From Lentisphaerota bacterium (GTDB lineage Bacteria > Verrucomicrobiota > Kiritimatiellia > JAAZAB01): 9,535 nucleotides of DNA. The notes below the pieces were generated by a model. It was not told where the DNA came from. It worked only from the letters and a program-made list of their open reading frames with translations, and did not search any database. A program made the translations under genes and the position numbers. Shown here piece by piece: positions 1 through 6,466 of this stretch (positions within the stretch are counted from its first letter, which is position 1; every line of letters starts with the position of its first letter). The stretch is from the NCBI GenBank assembly GCA_016182435.1, contig JACPGN010000021.1, positions 1-9,535 on the forward strand, written 5' to 3'.

Positions 1-23
1 CACGGGACGCGGAAATTTGCGGC

Positions 24-46
24 TCCTGCCGGACAAGCCGGCAGGA
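24..46 (+). terminator. GC-rich hairpin, possible terminator of an upstream gene
   Basis: A perfect 9-bp inverted repeat (TCCTGCCGG at 24-32, CCGGCAGGA at 38-46) encloses a 5-base loop. No run of T follows; the next bases are C-rich. It therefore lacks the tail of a classic intrinsic terminator and could instead be a Rho-assisted or simply structural hairpin. Its position, just before a promoter-like sequence, fits the end of a transcript that enters from the left. Confidence 0.5.
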
Positions 47-89
47 AGCCCCCCAATAACTGACCCTTACTTAAATCGTTAAAAAAAAC

Positions 90-118
90 TTGACACAAGC
101 ACAGCGTTGACTGATATT
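90..118 (+). promoter_or_regulatory. Sigma70-type promoter for the LysM-ftsW pair
   Basis: A perfect -35 box TTGACA (90-95) is followed by a 17-base spacer and a -10-like GATATT (113-118, four of six consensus bases). An A8 tract (81-88) lies directly upstream and could act as an UP element. Transcription would start near base 125, leaving a 5' leader of about 45 bases. A second, weaker TTGACT at 107-112 overlaps the spacer. The region is distinctly AT-rich compared with the flanking genes, as expected for a promoter. Confidence 0.6.
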
Positions 119-161
119 CCACATATTCATTTATTCAGCAATAGGTCTTGTTAAACGCATG

Positions 162-168
162 GGAGGAG
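162..168 (+). promoter_or_regulatory. Ribosome binding site that decides the LysM gene start
   Basis: GGAGGAG sits immediately after an in-frame ATG at 159 and before a second in-frame ATG at 171. A ribosome bound here would initiate at 171, not 159. The 159 start has no purine-rich site in front of it, and the peptide from 171 begins with a cleaner signal sequence. Confidence 0.7.
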
Positions 169-170
169 CA

Positions 171-1172
171 ATGAGAACGTCGGCCTTGTTGGTTACTGTT
201 GTGATTGCGTTACATTGTGCTGCTATTGGGGCGTTATTCTTAATTCAGGGTTGCGGCACCACCGGGCGAACCAGTGCACCCGCCGCCCAGGCGCCGAGCA
301 TGCCGCCCACCACCAAGGAAGCCGTGAATTATCCGCCACCGGCGGAAAAGGCCCCGGCGGGCGCGGAATTGCCCAAGACTTTGGAAACAACGGACTATAC
401 CGTGCGCTCCGGCGACACCTTGGCTGGCATTGCCAAACAATACGGAATTTCCCAAAGCGAGATAATTGACCTGAATAAGCTGTCGAACCCGAACAAGCTG
501 CGCGCCGGCCAGAAGCTGGTATTGCCCGGACACCTGACAATCAAACCGGCCCCGGCCAAGTTTACCAAGCCATCGGCATGGCCGGCTAAGCCTACCTCAA
601 AGGCAAAGACCGCTGAGCCGCCCAAGAGCACCACTGCCCCTGAATGGGGCGCACCGGCCGAACCGTCGCCGCTCGCCGTAGCCGAACCTGAGTTCAGGAC
701 CGCGGCTCCTTCCGCTAACGAGTATGTGGTGCAGCGGGGCGACACTCTTTCCGTGATTGCCAAGAAACACGGCACGAAAATCAGCGCCTTGCAAGATATT
801 AATAAGCTCTCCAGCGACAAGTTGAAAGTCGGCCAGAAGCTGATTATTGCGCAAGCCGCGACCGAGACTGCCTCGATTCCATCGGGGGCGGCCCCGGCGG
901 CGCCCGGAATTGAAACACCACCGGCTCCGCTGTCCGCGGAAACAACGCTGTTGACACCGCCGGTTGCGCCCCCTGCAGTTTCAGCGTCGACCGAACCGGC
1001 AGCGCCATTGAAGGCCATGGCGAGTTCGGGGATTACGCACACCGTTAAGCCGACCGAAGATATTGATTCGATTGCCAAGCTGTATGTGGTTCTCGTGGAT
1101 GAAATTGCCGAACTTAACCAGTTGGGCACCAATCGCACGCTGCAGGTGGGGCAACGGCTGAAGATTCCGTAA
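171..1172 (+). CDS. Predicted lipoprotein with three LysM domains
   Basis: This is a 333-residue envelope protein expected to bind peptidoglycan glycan strands through LysM domains. Residues 1-27 form a hydrophobic signal segment ending in a lipobox-like LIQGC, with Cys28 the likely lipidated residue; Gln at -2 is not the most typical choice. LysM1 (about 76-119, YTVRSGDTLAGIAKQYGI) and LysM2 (about 185-227, YVVQRGDTLSVIAKKHG) are canonical. LysM3 (about 290-333) is divergent: the GDT signature is replaced by TED, and the domain ends exactly at the C-terminus. The linkers are Pro/Ala-rich. No catalytic domain is visible, so it is more likely a wall-binding or scaffolding protein than a hydrolase. 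An ATG at 159 is in frame, but 171 is chosen because of the ribosome binding site between them. The stop codon overlaps the ftsW start (TAATG), which suggests co-translation and a role close to cell-wall synthesis. The LysM assignment is firm; the function is inferred. Confidence 0.9.
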   Translation: MRTSALLVTVVIALHCAAIGALFLIQGCGTTGRTSAPAAQAPSMPPTTKEAVNYPPPAEKAPAGAELPKTLETTDYTVRSGDTLAGIAKQYGISQSEIIDLNKLSNPNKLRAGQKLVLPGHLTIKPAPAKFTKPSAWPAKPTSKAKTAEPPKSTTAPEWGAPAEPSPLAVAEPEFRTAAPSANEYVVQRGDTLSVIAKKHGTKISALQDINKLSSDKLKVGQKLIIAQAATETASIPSGAAPAAPGIETPPAPLSAETTLLTPPVAPPAVSASTEPAAPLKAMASSGITHTVKPTEDIDSIAKLYVVLVDEIAELNQLGTNRTLQVGQRLKIP

Positions 1173-2314
1173 TGTGGAAAACTCCCACCGTTTTGATCCT
1201 CCTCGTTCTGTTTCTGCTCGCCTTGGGCATCGTTATGCTGGCCAGTACCAGTGGCATCCGGGCCGCTGAGCTTTACGATGACCCGAATTATTTCGTCAAG
1301 CGCCAGGCCTTGTGGCTTGTAATTGCCGGTTGTGCGGGCTTCTTGGCCGGCAGGCTGAATTACCATCGCTGGCGGCCTCTGGCGCTGGCCTGCTTCGTGG
1401 TGTCCGTCGGCCTTTTGGCGCTGGTGCTCGTTCCCGGCATTGGGGCCAAGATCGGCGGCTCGCGGCGGTGGTTCCATGTCGGCGCCTTCTTAAGTTTCCA
1501 GCCTTCGGAACTGGCCAAGTTTGCGCTGGTCCTGGTCCTGGCCTGGTGGCTGGCGCGCGAAAAATGGTGTGTGCGCGAATTCTGGCGCGGCGCCGCCATA
1601 CCGCTGATGATGCTGGGACTCCTGGCGCTGCTGATCTTTGTTGAACCCGATTTCGGCACAACGGTGCTCTGTGGCGCTGTGGGGTTGGGCCTGCTCTATG
1701 CGGGCGGAACCCGGGTAGCGTATCTGGCCGTGTCCGCCGTGATCGGCTTCAGCGCCTTTGTGGTAGCCGTCCTGCACGATCCCGTGCGCCTGAACCGCAT
1801 CATGGCCTTTTTAAATCCGGAACAATACGCCCAGACCTATTCCTTCCAGTTGCTGAGCGCGATTAACGCCTTCATTGCCGGCGGACCTTTCGGCGTGGGA
1901 CTGGGGCGCAGCATCCAGAAGCGCTACTATTTGCCCGAGGCGCATACCGATTTCATTTTTGCCATTATCGGCGAAGAATTGGGCGTGGTCGCCAGCCTGG
2001 CCGTGGTCCTGATGTTTGCCGGGCTTTTTATCTGCGGTTTGCGGATCAGCCTGCGGGCGCCGGACATGTTCGGGCGCTTGCTGGCCTTCGGCATTACCCT
2101 GATGATCGCCTTGCAGGCCGTTATCAATATCAGCGTGGTCATCGGCCTCCTGCCGACCAAGGGCCTGCCGCTACCGTTTATCAGCGCGGGCGGTTCAAGC
2201 CTGGTTGTGACGATGCTGGAAGTCGGCGTGCTGTATAACATCGCCCGGCAGGCGCGGCCGCCTGTGTCGGCTTCGGGAAGCAAGGCCATCGGCGACCGCG
2301 TGCACCAGTTCTGA
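1172..2314 (+). CDS. ftsW: FtsW, SEDS-family peptidoglycan glycosyltransferase
   Basis: This is a 380-residue polytopic inner-membrane protein with about ten hydrophobic segments. SEDS proteins polymerise lipid II into glycan strands together with a class B penicillin-binding protein; FtsW does this at the division septum. Visible signatures are GSRRWFHVG and FQPSELAKFALVL (about 97-121), VEPDFGTT (157-164), the large extracytoplasmic loop with YYLPEAHTDFIFAIIGEELG (252-271), and GLLPTKGLPLPFISAGGSS (325-343). Asp260 in HTDFIF corresponds to the essential aspartate of the family. The LPEAHTDFIF and LLPTKGLPLPFIS wording is more typical of FtsW than of RodA, though that distinction is by motif only. 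No clear ribosome binding site precedes the start, and the TAATG overlap implies translational coupling to the LysM gene. The usual mur gene neighbours are absent from this window. Confidence 0.93.
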   Translation: MWKTPTVLILLVLFLLALGIVMLASTSGIRAAELYDDPNYFVKRQALWLVIAGCAGFLAGRLNYHRWRPLALACFVVSVGLLALVLVPGIGAKIGGSRRWFHVGAFLSFQPSELAKFALVLVLAWWLAREKWCVREFWRGAAIPLMMLGLLALLIFVEPDFGTTVLCGAVGLGLLYAGGTRVAYLAVSAVIGFSAFVVAVLHDPVRLNRIMAFLNPEQYAQTYSFQLLSAINAFIAGGPFGVGLGRSIQKRYYLPEAHTDFIFAIIGEELGVVASLAVVLMFAGLFICGLRISLRAPDMFGRLLAFGITLMIALQAVINISVVIGLLPTKGLPLPFISAGGSSLVVTMLEVGVLYNIARQARPPVSASGSKAIGDRVHQF

Positions 2315-2321
2315 AACCTTT

Positions 2322-2357
2322 GCGGGTGAGCGGCCGGCTTGCCGGTTATCAACCCGC
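2322..2357 (+). terminator. Nested inverted repeat after ftsW
   Basis: Outer arms GCGGGT (2322-2327) and ACCCGC (2352-2357) enclose an inner CCGG-CTTG-CCGG hairpin (2334-2345). It begins 8 bases after the ftsW stop. There is no T tract, so it is at best a weak or factor-assisted terminator. A separate promoter-like element follows, which fits a transcript boundary here. Confidence 0.35.
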
Positions 2358-2393
2358 GCAACCTTTCAGAACTGTGGCCAAAGGCCAAGGATG

Positions 2394-2402
2394 TGCTATA
2401 GT
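2394..2402 (+). promoter_or_regulatory. Extended -10 element, possible leaderless promoter
   Basis: TGCTATAGT matches the extended -10 pattern TGnTATAAT, with TATAGT (2397-2402) five of six to consensus. No good -35 box is seen at the expected distance, which extended -10 promoters can tolerate. Initiation about 6-7 bases downstream would fall at about 2408-2410, on the ATG of the next gene. That ATG lacks a properly spaced ribosome binding site; AAGGA at 2387-2391 is 18 bases away. The mRNA may therefore be leaderless. This is an inference from sequence only. Confidence 0.45.
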
Positions 2403-2409
2403 CCCGGCC

Positions 2410-3843
2410 ATGAACTGCGCCCGGCTTGGACGAGTTGGAATTTTCTTGATCGTTGTTTTTGCCGGTTTGTCGGTTGCCACCGCCGACATGGATTTTGCGC
2501 CGCTGTTCTCTCGCGACACGGATATAGCCGGCCAAACCCGCTGGCGGGCCCTGGGGCCGCTCCTGGAATGGAAGCAGTCAACCACGGGCGAGACCTTCTG
2601 GGCGGCGCATCCGCTCTATAGCTCAATTGAAACCCCCGGGCGCCCCGCTCAGCCCAAACGTCGCGAAGTCAATCTGCTCTGGCCCATCTGGATCAACAAG
2701 CAGACTGATAACCAGAGCACGTGGCAATTCGGCGTCCTTATTTACGGGCACGATTATGACGTTGCCGACCCTTCGGGCCGCTACCAATTTGCGGTATTTC
2801 CGTTCTACGTCCAGGGACGCACTAAAGACGGCATACCCTACCTGGCCCTTGTTCCCCTTGGCGGGGTGATCCATGATTTTCTCGGCCGCGACCGAATTTC
2901 GTTTTTCCTCTTTCCGCTGACTTACGCGGATCAAGTTAATGAGGTTAAAACCCGCGCCTGGCTGTGGCCGATGGTCTCCTCTACCTGGGGTGGGGGCCAT
3001 GAGCGTTTCCGCGTCTTTCCTTTTTATGGGGTCACCCGCTTGCGGATGGATTACGAGAAGCGCTTTATTCTCTGGCCGGTCTGGAGCTCGGCCGAGTATT
3101 GGCACCCAAACTCCGCCGGCAGCGGTTACGTGCTGTTCCCCTTGCTCGGCCATCTCAAGCTGACCGACCAGGAATCCTGGCTGGTCCTGCCGCCGCTCAT
3201 GCGGTTTTCCAAGGGCGCGAAAAAAAGCGAGGTGAATTGTCCCTGGCCGCTGTTCCAGTGGAGTTCCGGCGAAGTGCGGCGTCTTTATTTCTGGCCGCTC
3301 TGGGGCAAAAAATCAATGGCCGGCAATGATTCGGCGTTTGTCTTGTGGCCGCTCTACCTTCAGGCGCGGCGCTACAACGCGCGGGCGGAAAGCACCCGGA
3401 CTATGTTGCTCCCCATCATCTATTATACGAGCGAACGCAAGCTCTCGCCGGAAACGCAGGAAAAGTCCCCGGTGGTGGCGCGCACGCTCAAGGTCTGGCC
3501 GCTCTTTTCCAGCCGGAGCGGTCCCGAGGGCTTTCGTCTGAATGCGCTCAGCTTATTTCCCTATATGGATTATGACCCGATCGAGCGGAATTACGCGCCG
3601 CTCTGGACGCTCTATTCCCACGCGGCTTTGGGAGCGGTGAAGGAAGATGAACTGCTCTGGGGCCTGTTCCGCTGGCGCCGCGCCGCATCCGGTCAGGCGC
3701 ATCTTTCGCTCTTTCCGCTCTTGGCCGTTGACCGCGCCCCCGGCGGCGCCGGCGGCGAGTGGTCGGTGCTGAAGGGGTTGCTGGGCTATGAACGCGCTGG
3801 CGCAAAGAAAACAATTCAGGTATTGTACTTCCTGAAGTTTTAA
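2410..3843 (+). CDS. Envelope repeat protein of unknown function (WPL/FPL repeats)
   Basis: I do not recognise a named family. The 477-residue product starts with a signal peptide (hydrophobic 8-25, likely cleavage after ATA at about 23-25). The rest is filled with a short motif [LVF][WF]P[LFIVM][WFYL], for example LWPIW 90-94, VFPFY 129-133, LFPLT 167-171, LWPVW 221-225, FWPLW 294-298, LWPLY 312-316 and VWPLF 362-366. Spacing is mostly 16-21 residues. Between motifs lie polar, aromatic turns. The pattern suggests consecutive beta-hairpins, as in an outer-membrane barrel or a beta-solenoid or propeller-like fold. A TTG at 2320 is in frame, but ATG 2410 is preferred because it puts the signal peptide at the N-terminus. 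It lies between ftsW and mlaE, only 26 bases before mlaE, which hints at a job in the envelope. No catalytic motif is visible. Confidence 0.85.
   Translation: MNCARLGRVGIFLIVVFAGLSVATADMDFAPLFSRDTDIAGQTRWRALGPLLEWKQSTTGETFWAAHPLYSSIETPGRPAQPKRREVNLLWPIWINKQTDNQSTWQFGVLIYGHDYDVADPSGRYQFAVFPFYVQGRTKDGIPYLALVPLGGVIHDFLGRDRISFFLFPLTYADQVNEVKTRAWLWPMVSSTWGGGHERFRVFPFYGVTRLRMDYEKRFILWPVWSSAEYWHPNSAGSGYVLFPLLGHLKLTDQESWLVLPPLMRFSKGAKKSEVNCPWPLFQWSSGEVRRLYFWPLWGKKSMAGNDSAFVLWPLYLQARRYNARAESTRTMLLPIIYYTSERKLSPETQEKSPVVARTLKVWPLFSSRSGPEGFRLNALSLFPYMDYDPIERNYAPLWTLYSHAALGAVKEDELLWGLFRWRRAASGQAHLSLFPLLAVDRAPGGAGGEWSVLKGLLGYERAGAKKTIQVLYFLKF
2551..3723 (+). repeat. Protein-level tandem repeat, about 20 units of 18-20 residues
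   Basis: The central proline of each unit falls at residues 50, 68, 92, 131, 149, 169, 187, 204, 223, 244, 262, 280, 296, 314, 335, 364, 384 and 436. Degenerate units lacking the proline occur near 109-113 (VLIYG), 398-402 (LWTLY) and 416-420 (LWGLF). One longer gap (335 to 364) holds a charged insertion. The repeat is conserved in protein but not obviously in DNA, so it is old and not a recent expansion. Confidence 0.85.
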
Positions 3844-3866
3844 ATTTTTCTTGTGAGAAAAATTTA
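3841..3866 (+). promoter_or_regulatory. AT-rich hairpin between the repeat protein gene and mlaE
   Basis: A perfect 10-bp inverted repeat (TAAATTTTTC at 3841-3850, GAAAAATTTA at 3857-3866) has a 6-base loop. It begins on the TAA stop of the upstream gene and ends three bases before the mlaE ATG. It is almost pure A/T in GC-rich surroundings. It could be a weak terminator, a processing or stability site, or a structure limiting mlaE translation. No clear ribosome binding site is visible for mlaE, and the hairpin occupies the place where one would be. Confidence 0.45.
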
Positions 3867-3869
3867 ATT

Positions 3870-4682
3870 ATGATCACCCAAGAGCCAGAATTTCTGCCGC
3901 CGGCGATTAACTGGCGCGGGCGGCTCGGACGGATCGTCCTGCTGAACTGCCGCAACGCCGGCCGGGCGTTGTTGATCCTCTGGGAGGCCGTGCTCAGCCT
4001 GCGCTTCGTATTGAGCAAGCGCTCGCGCGGGCAGGTTTTGCATCAGTTCTATGTGACCGGGATCAAGAGCCTGGGCGTGATTTCGGTGGTGGCCATGTTC
4101 ACCGGCATGATCCTGGCCCTGCAGACCGGGCTCGAGCTGCGCAAGTTCGGCCAGGAGGTTAATATCGGCGCGGCGGTCATGATCTCCATGCTGCGGGAAA
4201 TGGGACCTTTTATGACCGCGCTCATTCTCTCGGCCAGCGTTGGTTCGGCCATGGCGGCCGAATTGGGCACGATGACGGTCTCGGAGGAAATCGCCGCCCT
4301 GGAAGTTATGTCCATCCCCCCCGTGCGGTTCCTGGTCATGCCCCGGCTGGCGGCCATGATGGTCATGACGCCGATCCTGACGTTTTACGCCTGCATGCTG
4401 GGGGTGGTCGGCGGGGCGCTGGTTGGCATGACCCAGTTGGGGGTCTCGGTTCCGGCCTACATAGATAACGCCACCCGCTGGGCGGTCAACAAGGACCTTT
4501 ATACGGGTTTGTTCAAGGCGTTTATTTTTGGCGTCATGGTCACGACGATCAGTTGTTACCAGGGTTTTGCCACCAGCGAGGGCGCGGTGGGCGTGGGCCG
4601 GGCTACGCGCCGCAGCGTGATTATCTCGTATCTGGCCATCCTCGTGGTCGGGTACATTATTACCAGGATGTTTTACGAATGA
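3870..4682 (+). CDS. mlaE: MlaE/YrbE-family lipid transporter permease
   Basis: This is the 270-residue inner-membrane permease of an MCE-type ABC transporter that moves phospholipids between the inner and outer membranes. The family signature is clear: LREMGPFMTALILSASVGSA (108-127), followed by MAAELGTMTVSEEIAALEVM (128-147) and the IPPVRFLVMPR segment (149-159). The C-terminal part has the GAVGVGRATRRSV block (238-250) ahead of the last membrane helix. Residues 1-60 give an amphipathic, Arg-rich start as in MlaE proteins, and the length is normal. The stop overlaps the start of the ATPase gene (ATGA), which indicates translational coupling. Direction of transport cannot be read from sequence. 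Confidence 0.93.
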   Translation: MITQEPEFLPPAINWRGRLGRIVLLNCRNAGRALLILWEAVLSLRFVLSKRSRGQVLHQFYVTGIKSLGVISVVAMFTGMILALQTGLELRKFGQEVNIGAAVMISMLREMGPFMTALILSASVGSAMAAELGTMTVSEEIAALEVMSIPPVRFLVMPRLAAMMVMTPILTFYACMLGVVGGALVGMTQLGVSVPAYIDNATRWAVNKDLYTGLFKAFIFGVMVTTISCYQGFATSEGAVGVGRATRRSVIISYLAILVVGYIITRMFYE

Positions 4683-5449
4683 TCCGCCTGGAACGAGTCA
4701 CCAAGTATTTCGGCGAGCATAAGGTGCTCGACGCCGTTAGTTTTGAGGTTGAGCGCGGCGAGACCTTTGTGATCGTCGGCTTCTCCGGCGCGGGCAAGAG
4801 CGTCACCCTGAAACACATCATCCGCCTGCTTACGCCCGACCTGGGCAAGGTCTATGTGGGCGACGCGTTGATCAGCGCCGCCCGGGGAGCTGAGCTGACG
4901 CGCCTGCGCGACCGCTTCGGCGTGTTGTTCCAGGGCGCGGCTTTGCTGCAATGGATGAATGTGTTCGATAACGTGGCCTTGCCGCTCAGGGAAAAGACCA
5001 CGCTTAGCGACGCGGAAATCGAAAAGCGGGTTACGGAGAAACTGAGCCAGGTCAACCTGGAGGGCGTCTATGACGCGATGCCCGCGGAGCTCTCCGGCGG
5101 TATGCGCAAGCGCGTGGGCCTGGCGCGCGCCATTGTCATGAACCCGGAAATCATCCTCTACGACGAGCCGACTTCCGGCCTGGACCCCGTTACCTCGCGG
5201 GCCATTGACCAGTTGATTGACCGGATGCGCCAGGAGCTGAAAGTGACCAGCGTGGTCGTAACGCACGATCTTTTCAGCGCGCTGGCCATCGGCACGCGGA
5301 TTGCCATGATTTACGACGGCCGCATCCTCGAAATTTCGAGGCCGGCCGACTTTATCCGGTCGCAGAATGAGATTGTAAAACGGTTTCTGGAAGCACAGTA
5401 TATTACTCAACGCGGCGCTTGGGAAAGGGCTGATTATGCGACGCAATAG
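4679..5449 (+). CDS. mlaF: MlaF-type ABC transporter ATP-binding protein
   Basis: This is the 256-residue cytoplasmic ATPase that powers the MlaE permease. All nucleotide-binding elements are intact: Walker A GFSGAGKS (34-41), Q-loop Gln85 in LFQG, signature LSGGMRKR (138-145), Walker B IILYDEP (158-164) with catalytic Glu163, D-loop SGLDP (166-170), and switch His196 in VVTHD. LSGGM followed by KRVGLARAI is typical of the Mla/Ttg2/Mkl subgroup. The start at 4679 is chosen because it gives the 4-base ATGA overlap with mlaE and begins the protein at the usual MIRLERVTKYF strand. The reading frame extends further upstream inside mlaE, but that part has no family resemblance. An AGGA at 4665-4668 may serve as a weak ribosome binding site. 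Confidence 0.94.
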   Translation: MIRLERVTKYFGEHKVLDAVSFEVERGETFVIVGFSGAGKSVTLKHIIRLLTPDLGKVYVGDALISAARGAELTRLRDRFGVLFQGAALLQWMNVFDNVALPLREKTTLSDAEIEKRVTEKLSQVNLEGVYDAMPAELSGGMRKRVGLARAIVMNPEIILYDEPTSGLDPVTSRAIDQLIDRMRQELKVTSVVVTHDLFSALAIGTRIAMIYDGRILEISRPADFIRSQNEIVKRFLEAQYITQRGAWERADYATQ

Positions 5450-6218
5450 ACTGCGGGAATTAAGCATGGAGGTGATGGTGGGGACCTTTATGTTCGTGGC
5501 GCTCTTGAGCCTGTGCGTCTTTACCATCATCCTGAGCCGCGAAAATGTGTTCCGCAAAGCCTATCCCTTTGAGGTGGTTTTCAGCGACGTCATCGGCCTG
5601 CGCGACGGCGACAACGTGGTCATTCGCGGCATGACCATCGGCAAGGTTAAGGCGATGGTGCTCCAGGATGACGGCGTGCGCGTGGTGGCGGCCCTGCGCC
5701 GGCCGGTCCGCCTTAAGAAAGATTACAAAATCGAGGTCGTTATTTCGTCGGTGCTCGGCGGACGCTACCTGCAGATTTCTGAGGGCGCCGGGGCCGAGGG
5801 TCTCCCAGCCGGCGAAATCGTCAGGGGCCAGCCGCCCAATGACGTTATGGCGCTGATCTCCGGCGTGGCGGCCGACCTCAAGGATATTACCGGCAAGATC
5901 AATTCGGGCAAAGGGACCTTGGGGCTGCTGGTCAACGACGAGGCGCTCTACAATGACGCGCGCGAGGTTGTCGGGGAATTGAAGGCGGCCGTCAAAGATC
6001 GCGGCCTGATCAGAAATCTCGAAACCTCAATCGCCAACCTGAACGAAATTAGCGATAAGATCAACCACGGCGAAGGCACGCTGGGGCTGCTGGTCGGCGA
6101 TGAAGGCCTCTACCTGGAAGTCAAGCAGCTCGTCAGTGACATCCGGGCTACCGTGGACGACATGCGCGAGACCTCCCCGATTGTCACCTTCTCCAGCATC
6201 TTCTTCGGCGCGTTCTGA
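5436..6218 (+). CDS. mlaD: MlaD-type MCE-domain substrate-binding protein
   Basis: This 260-residue protein is anchored by one N-terminal membrane helix (about 14-33), with the rest in the periplasm. The MCE domain spans about 43-118, with PFEVVFSDVIGLRDGDNVVI, RGMTIGKVKAM and VLGGRYLQISEG. MCE proteins form hexameric rings around a hydrophobic channel that carries lipids to and from MlaE. After the domain come two copies of a KIN.G.GTLGLLV.DE.LY unit (154-182 and 208-236) within a helical tail, then SPIVTFSSIFFGAF at the end. The gene overlaps mlaF by 14 bases and has a good ribosome binding site (AAAGGG at 5424-5429, 6 bases before ATG), which supports this start over the in-frame ATG at 5466. 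It is the last gene of the envelope block. Confidence 0.93.
   Translation: MRRNRLRELSMEVMVGTFMFVALLSLCVFTIILSRENVFRKAYPFEVVFSDVIGLRDGDNVVIRGMTIGKVKAMVLQDDGVRVVAALRRPVRLKKDYKIEVVISSVLGGRYLQISEGAGAEGLPAGEIVRGQPPNDVMALISGVAADLKDITGKINSGKGTLGLLVNDEALYNDAREVVGELKAAVKDRGLIRNLETSIANLNEISDKINHGEGTLGLLVGDEGLYLEVKQLVSDIRATVDDMRETSPIVTFSSIFFGAF
5895..6143 (+). repeat. Two-copy repeat in the MlaD C-terminal tail
   Basis: Residues 154-182 and 208-236 share KIN-x-G-x-GTLGLLV-x-DE-x-LY and a following helix. The copies are 54 residues apart. GTLG(x)L repeats of this type recur in MCE proteins outside the short E. coli MlaD. They probably lie after the ring domain, in the helical part. Confidence 0.75.
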
Positions 6219-6466
6219 CACGACAGCAACATGGGCTGCCCATCTATGAAGAAAGGTTCACCAGCCACTTTTGGCGACTACAAAGCCGAAGGCCACAAGT
6301 GGATAACTCATTCTCAACGACGGCCCCGGTCTGCTTCTGGGTTCCATGTGGGACGACTACGACCATCTTGAGCGGATGCGCCCGGGCAGGATTCTTGTTC
6401 TAACGCTCCGCATGGTCCCCGTGCGTTTGACTCTGGAGTGGCTGAAATCATGATTCTGGAGGGCTG
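6219..6466 (+). other. Non-coding or decayed region between mlaD and the methyltransferase
   Basis: No intact gene is seen in these 248 bases. Several short open stretches look protein-like: 6231-6371 (starts MGCPSMKKGSPATFGDYKAE), 6307-6453 (contains GLLLGSMWDDYDHLERMRPG, then stops) and 6372-6467 (ends GVAEIMILEG and stops with TGA overlapping the methyltransferase ATG). Having three frames each carry plausible peptide suggests a gene that has suffered frameshifts, but none is recognised. A small ATGGG-CTG-CCCAT palindrome (6231-6243) follows mlaD; it is too short and lacks a T tract to be called a terminator. A weak promoter-like pair TTGACT (6427-6432) and CATGAT (6449-6454) precedes the methyltransferase. 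Confidence 0.35.

Noticed and set aside
81..88. A8 tract as a terminator tail for a - strand gene
   Set aside because: There is no hairpin next to it on that side and no convincing - strand gene. It fits better as an AT-rich promoter element.
395..1477. Open frame of 360 codons on the - strand
   Set aside because: It crosses the LysM and ftsW genes antisense and has no domain. It is a by-product of GC-rich codon use.
2320..2409. TTG start that would extend the repeat protein by 30 residues
   Set aside because: It would place 30 polar residues ahead of a good signal peptide, and the segment overlaps the inverted repeat and the promoter-like element.
4553..4678. Upstream extension of the mlaF reading frame into mlaE
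   Set aside because: The extra 42 residues have no ABC-ATPase resemblance. The ATGA overlap at 4679 gives the normal N-terminus.
5895..6143. MlaD internal repeats as a DNA-level duplication
   Set aside because: The match is in protein sequence; the codons differ at many positions, so this is an old domain repeat and not a recent duplication.
6231..6243. ATGGG-CTG-CCCAT palindrome as the mla operon terminator
   Set aside because: The stem is only five base pairs and is not followed by a T tract.
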